In this document: positions 58,975-64,000 of the stretch, piece by piece
Numbering within the stretch: position 1 is the first letter of the stretch
Layout: every line of letters begins with the position of its first letter
From: Camillea tinctor
Lineage: Eukaryota; Ascomycota; Sordariomycetes; Xylariales; Xylariaceae
DNA: 64,000 nt
Reading direction: 5' to 3'
Assembly (NCBI GenBank): GCA_022578605.1
Contig: MU394054.1
Coordinates: forward strand, 126,945-190,944
Notes under the pieces: generated by a model
What the model was told of the DNA's origin: nothing
Seen by the model: only the letters and a program-made list of their open reading frames with translations
The model's database searches: none
Translations under genes and position numbers: made by a program

Positions 58975-61964
58975 CACTCCGTGTCCGTCCCGACCAATCT
59001 CCTTATGTCTACCCTCGCTCGTCACTCGGTATAGAAGATGAAAAAAGAGAAGAAAAAAGAAACATACGTGGAAAACCCCAAAGAACGAAAAAATACAAAC
59101 AAAAAAAACACAACGACAACAAAATACCCCGAGAGCACCATCTCAAGTACAGCATTCGCACTCATCACATTTCCTTACTATGATATCTATTATTAATTAG
59201 AGTATCAGCGACATATCAATCCTTTAATCTATTTTCTTATAAGTCGACTAAAGTAAACAACCAGAAAAATCCCTAAAAAGGTAGAGAGAAAAAAAGGAGA
59301 AAAGACGAAAACAGGAGAAAAAAAAGGGGGAGGGGAAGCAGCGTCACTATGGCGGGATATCAAGGCTAGAGCTTTATGGCAACTTTTGCTGTCTACAATG
59401 CGGTTATCAACATACCCATTACAATATTTCCTTTTCCTGATTCCTAATTTTTTCTTTTTCTCTTCACATCGACACCGGAAGGAGGACGACGAGTCTTGGT
59501 CATTGGAGCTTTTCGCGTTAAATATAGACTTCGAACCATTATATTTGCCTCACATACATATTGCAACCAAAGGCGCAACATAACGGCTGATTGGACCTCG
59601 AGGACCTGTTAAAAAGCATATATCCCCAATAAGTTTATTGCTTATGTCGGGTATTGGATATACAATACCCCATATATTTTGTATTATTTTCTAGTATATC
59701 TACTAACAGCCGAGTTGCTTCGGTCTGCCTGCGGTGTCTGTTTTTTGACACCGAACGAAGTATTCACCGTATTATAGCATGATACCCCGGTACAAAGTCA
59801 AAAAGCAAAAGGAGGAAACGGACTGAAAACCTAAAAAAGAAAAGAAAACAATAAAGACCGAGTTATTAGTGTAGTTTCTACCTAACTTCACCTAGTTGCT
59901 ATAAATAAACCCGGAAACTTTTTTCAATCACCTCACTTTTTTTTTTCTCGTAGTCACGGAAACAGACGGGACGGGCCGTCCAGAGAGCGGTTTTTTTAAT
60001 GCTTCCCCCCATACTCCTCTCCGCTTCAATGCCCAAGCTAAACACCCTTCCCAAACCGGAAATAGGGGGTGGGAAAGGGAAAAAGAAAGTTCCTGTAAAA
60101 GGTGATACCAAAAGCTGAATAAGGAGCGTCACATCGCGTCACCTCCCTGCCAACGCATCAAAACGTCAGCCATCTATACAGCTACCGTGGCACGGTCGTT
60201 GGTGATTTAATTTCGCATTATGTATTGTACAATTGCAGGAGTGAGGGGGATGAGGAGGGGAGGAGGGGGGGAGGGAGGGTAAGGATGGGTTGCCGCCTCG
60301 GCTGGCTGACTGGCTGGGCTGCCGCTTTGTGTGTGCTACTATGCTCACCACCTGAGGGTCTAGCTTGGCGCGCGCCGCGCATCGAAATAACGTTACCTTT
60401 CATGGGTCGACATGGGTTTTTTTTTTGCTTTTTTTCTGGTCTTGTTGCTTTGTTCTTTGCCTTCCATTCTCTTATTCTTTCCCTTGTGTCTCTTTTCGCC
60501 TCCAAGACTACCTTACCAACTCGAAGAACCGCAACTGTGACAATACCAACGCATAGATCAACGCAAATGAGAACTTGTGATTAGATGACGAAATGTAGCA
60601 TACTGCGAGGTGCATGTACAGATCCGGCAGTTATCGACAGGTACGTCGGTAGAAAGCGCTCAGATGGATATGGGATCTACATGTACAACTAGGTCTTCTA
60701 TCTCGTGGCATATGTACCCAATCCAAGGGTGGTGTTGTATGTGTTGTTAATTCCTGTTGTTGACGATGCCGCCACACAGACACATGTGCCCAGCTACCTT
60801 CCCTTCCCTGGCTAAGTCTGAATAGGTAACCGAGTTTCCCTCCCCCTCCAAGGCCTCTCATCATATCTCCTGCCCTGTTCTCTTTGAAGAAAATTTTCTC
60901 CTTTCCTTCTTTCATTCGTGTCCTGAGATGACAGGAGCTCCCAGCCGTAGTTGTCCCCGCCGCGGCCGGGTCTCGTCTCTCCTGACCTATACGACCTTGG
61001 CCGGGAACCAGGCCAGACTAATAACACTAGTGCAAGAGGACCGTACAAGCACATATTAGAAGATGGAGGAGACCCTGCATAGAGACCTTGCGAATAAGAA
61101 ACAAGCGCTTACTCTTTTTTTTTCTCCGTAGGAGGTATCCTGAGCCCTTCCCTTGTTATTTACTTTTTCTCGTAGCATCAGTGGGCAAATTGTAAAATAA
61201 CATATCACATAGCGAGCCGCGTTGTCGTGATGGAGGAACGCCACGCCATCATCGCCCATTTCATATCGATAGCTTGCAAATCCATAATATGATCATCCAT
61301 AGTATTGTTCTAGGTAGCTTTAGCTACCTTAAGCTAGCTAACCTAGCCAGCCTACCATATGTCAACTCCAACTCTGATAGCCCAATCCTGTGGCGAGAAC
61401 AGCGGGATGGGAGGCAAGGAAGGAAACAAAAAAAATAACAAAGCAACGTAAACAATCCTTTTTTATTTGTCCAGCCTCCTTCTCTTTGCCGGTCTACCCG
61501 CAGAGCGAGACCAAACACCACGAGATTAGGAAACCAGAGGACGGGAGGAAATAAGCTAATCGACGACTATTGAAATAATTTCCGTTGTAAACACGAGATC
61601 TTGACCGGCAAGGACCGCCCGTAATCCAATGCCCTATGCTTGATTCTCTCTGTTGTGTATCCTCAATCCCCTCTTCTCTACACCCTCTCTATCTCTCGTC
61701 CACCCCCCTATTTTTTATAGGTCCCCCCTATCAATCCCCAACCCACACACACACCCTCGCCCCCCCCCCCTCCCCTTCCCATCCCCCCCTTTTCAACCAA
61801 AGTCTACACCGAATTCCAGATGTTCTAGAATGCTTCCCGCTGCTACACAAACAACCACCAAGTACGACTATCATCCATTCCCCTCACTTCAGCCCCATCC
61901 CCTTATCCTCCAATCCCCTCCCCCCCCCTCCCCATCACCCCCTTTTCCTTCTTTCTCCCACTCC
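58975..61964. other. Intergenic region between convergent genes
   Basis: A-rich 3'UTR-like sequence at 58975-59340, then mixed sequence with no family-like ORF. The 60240-60290 stretch is G-rich on the plus strand and 61630-61960 is C-rich (runs of up to 10 C near 61762-61772 and 61920-61930), next to the stop codon of the luciferase-like gene. Confidence 0.5.
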
Positions 61965-62816
61965 TCACACCTCCGGCACAACCACCACCTCCGCCGCCCC
62001 CGCGCTCTCCGCCACGAACCGCGCGCCAGCGAGCACGCACTCGCGCCAGACGCGCATCTCGCCCTCGCGGCGCGGCGCATACACCAGCACGTAGCCCCAG
62101 GGCACCAGGGTCCTGCCCTTAGCCAGGCCCGGGACCCACGCGCCCGACAGGCGGTGGCGCTCGCCCCACCCGGCCTCGACCACGCGCGCCGCGTCCGCGA
62201 GGGAGAGCACGAGGTGCATGCTGCCCTCGGGGTGCACGTGAGCGAGCTCGCCGCGCGCGCGGGGCGGGAACCAGTCCGGGAGCGCGCGTCCGGGCCCCTC
62301 CTCGAGCCACAGGGCCTGGTACTCGGGGGCCTCGAGCGCGCTGGGCCGCAGCGCGAACAGGCCCTGGTTGGCGCGCGCGAGCGCCGCGAGGAACGCGTCC
62401 TGCGCGCCCGGCGGCGCCGTCTGCGTGGTCTGCCGCTGTGGCGCGACGGTGGTGGGGACTTCGGGGCGGGGGCCGCGGCGCGCGGGCAGGGGCGAGGCGA
62501 GGAAGGATTGCGCGCCCGCGGCGCCGTACGGCCCGGCGGTGAGCCGGGCGAGGGAGTCGGTGTACGGCGCGGGGACGGCGCGGTGGTCCGACCGCGCGAA
62601 GGGGTGCAAGGCGAGGTTGAGGAGCCAGCCTACCGGCGAGTGCGGGAGCCCCCCGCCGCCGAGGGCGTGCCACGCCCGGTAGGCGTGCAGGGTGTAGGCG
62701 AGGAAGGGGGTGGCGAGGAGGAGGGCGGTGAGGAGGGAGGCGGAGTGGGGGCCGCTGGTGGAGTTGAGGAGGGAGAGGAGGCGTGGGGGGAGGAGGGAGG
62801 CTAAGAGGGAAGACAT
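61965..62816 (-). CDS. Fungal-luciferase-domain protein (DUF5519-like), membrane-anchored
   Basis: ORF of 283 aa on the minus strand. One N-terminal membrane helix (SASLLTALLLATPFLAYTL, ~25-43) is followed by GGLPHSPVGWLLN. The C-terminal domain (~125-275) has, in order, QRQTTQ (127-132), AHVHPEGSMHLVLSL (192-206), EAGWGERHRLSG (214-225) and YVLVYAPR (242-249). The same blocks and spacing are known in the luciferase of bioluminescent basidiomycetes and in its many non-luminous relatives, so I place it in that family. Luciferase of this family oxidises 3-hydroxyhispidin; ascomycete relatives have no established substrate. No hispidin synthase or hydroxylase gene is in the window, so light emission is not implied. 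The gene is extremely GC-rich compared with its flanks, with long false frames on the other strands. No intron is needed. Confidence 0.75.
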   Translation of the reverse strand: MSSLLASLLPPRLLSLLNSTSGPHSASLLTALLLATPFLAYTLHAYRAWHALGGGGLPHSPVGWLLNLALHPFARSDHRAVPAPYTDSLARLTAGPYGAAGAQSFLASPLPARRGPRPEVPTTVAPQRQTTQTAPPGAQDAFLAALARANQGLFALRPSALEAPEYQALWLEEGPGRALPDWFPPRARGELAHVHPEGSMHLVLSLADAARVVEAGWGERHRLSGAWVPGLAKGRTLVPWGYVLVYAPRREGEMRVWRECVLAGARFVAESAGAAEVVVVPEV

Positions 62817-64000
62817 TTTAAATGGGAGTTTTTGTGGAGAGGTTGGGTTTAGGAGGTAGGTAATGACCTTTTTGGGTGTAAGTCGTAGGTGGTGGTTGAT
62901 ATTGTTGTAAGCAAGATAGAATCGATTTTGTAAGTCATCCTTAGTTGACTAACTAGGATGCTGTGACTCTAATTTTTGAGATGGCAATAGAATAAGGGGT
63001 TTTTCTTCGTTTTTATCGTAAGAAAGGGAAGCGCTTTATGTATGGTACGATAGACAGGTTGCTCTATATTGCTTTGTATCCTTTACACCACCCCGTTCTG
63101 TGTCGGTTTGTCGACCCCGTGTTGGAACTTCAAGGTTTCGGTTATTCAACTTCCGATTAGGTATGTATTTGAAATCAACTAGTAACAAGTCGTAAATATA
63201 AAATCTCGATCGCTTCGTATATTCATAAACGATTAGACAGCTAGATATAGATTTTCAAGATTGAGTAATTAATACTGACATATTACATACGTGCAAGAGG
63301 TCTCTAACTAAGGGCCAAGGCAGCTTACCTATTTTGATCTTATATGACCCCGATTACATTCATCGAGTCAAGTCAGTTAGCTTAACAATTTGTTAAGATC
63401 ACCGCCTCAACTGTTCTTTGCCTTTTTTTCCAGGCTCGTAACTTCCTTCTTGTCGGAGTCTTTCGGTCGGTGGTACGATGTAGAGGTGTAAGTAAGACCT
63501 AAGTGAAAGGTCTATCGTACGAGGTTGGCTGGCTGGATGAGGAAATGCCAAAAGGGGAGATGGGAACATGGACCATGCACCGGTCTGTGCCGTTTTTCAG
63601 AAAAAGCAAGTTGGCGGCGGGGTTTTTATAGGCCCCATTCGTGTAGGTAAGTCAATCTATCTTAAATAACTACATCCATTCATATATAACATATAGCTCG
63701 TCTGACGTTACGTATACCTACTTATATAGCTACAACGTACGGGAACCGACATGTGTGCTGGCAGTGCTACTCGCTATCTCGGCTTATACGTAGGTATAAG
63801 TCCGCGCTTGGTTTATAAATCATTTTCTGTTCGGAGATCGAATTCGCCTGTGCGTTTACGCGAGAACACCGAACCGATGACCGTGACGATGATCCTCAGT
63901 ATAATGCCTGTCTAAGTTTAAGTAGTAAGTAGTATATTGATGTACTTGAGCACATGCATTATGAAAGCTGCTCTAATAAACTGGTATTATCTAATCCGCC
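62817..64000. other. Upstream region of the luciferase-like gene, no gene seen
   Basis: AT-rich sequence with a pyrimidine-rich coding-strand leader just upstream of 62816. No open frame with protein character to the end of the window. Confidence 0.5.

Noticed and set aside
61653..62804. 383-codon plus-strand frame at the luciferase-like gene
   Set aside because: Gly/Arg/Glu-rich antisense of a GC-rich gene, preceded by Pro/Ser/His low complexity; the minus strand carries the recognisable motifs.

Overview
The window looks like nuclear DNA from a filamentous ascomycete (Pezizomycotina, probably a Sordariomycete with a roomy, repeat-poor genome). The evidence is short spliceosomal introns (about 50-210 bp) with CTAAC/CTAAT branch sites, long pyrimidine-rich leaders before start codons, kilobases of microsatellite-rich intergenic DNA, and typically fungal proteins: CAF-1 subunit Cac2, secreted phospholipase B, ABCC transporter, F-box protein, fungal AAA ATPase and luciferase-domain protein. 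Class-level placement is inference.

Layout. 190-3699 (+): an intronless ORF of 1169 aa that joins four enzyme-like modules (SAM methyltransferase, BBE-type FAD oxidase, phosphomevalonate-kinase-like P-loop domain, adenine phosphoribosyltransferase-like domain). 10459-11649 (-): SprT-like zinc metalloprotease. 14877-16953 (-): three-exon F-box protein. 20148-23312 (+): long disordered protein with two C-terminal membrane helices and a probable 5'UTR intron. 25167-30087 (-): three-exon ABCC full transporter. 36976-39258 (+): Cac2, three exons. 43804-45735 (+): GPI-anchored phospholipase B. 48726-50494 (+): decayed AAA ATPase pseudogene. 56985-58974 (+): caspase-fold-like protein with a half zinc-cluster motif and a GC-AG intron. 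61965-62816 (-): GC-rich gene related to fungal luciferase.

The genes are unrelated single-copy loci 2-7 kb apart. I see no operon-like or biosynthetic cluster, no tRNA or rRNA gene, no CRISPR array and no intact transposon. The gaps hold microsatellites, TACCTAGGTA-type palindromic motifs, AT-rich blocks that could be old RIP-mutated element relics, a 51-base T run, and one assembly gap (10 N at 47238-47247) inside poly-G/poly-C sequence that looks like a sequencing artefact.

The most interesting items are the four-module fusion at 190-3699, the caspase-like pseudoenzyme with its stop-free 210-bp intron and GC-AG intron, the luciferase homologue, and the AAA pseudogene.
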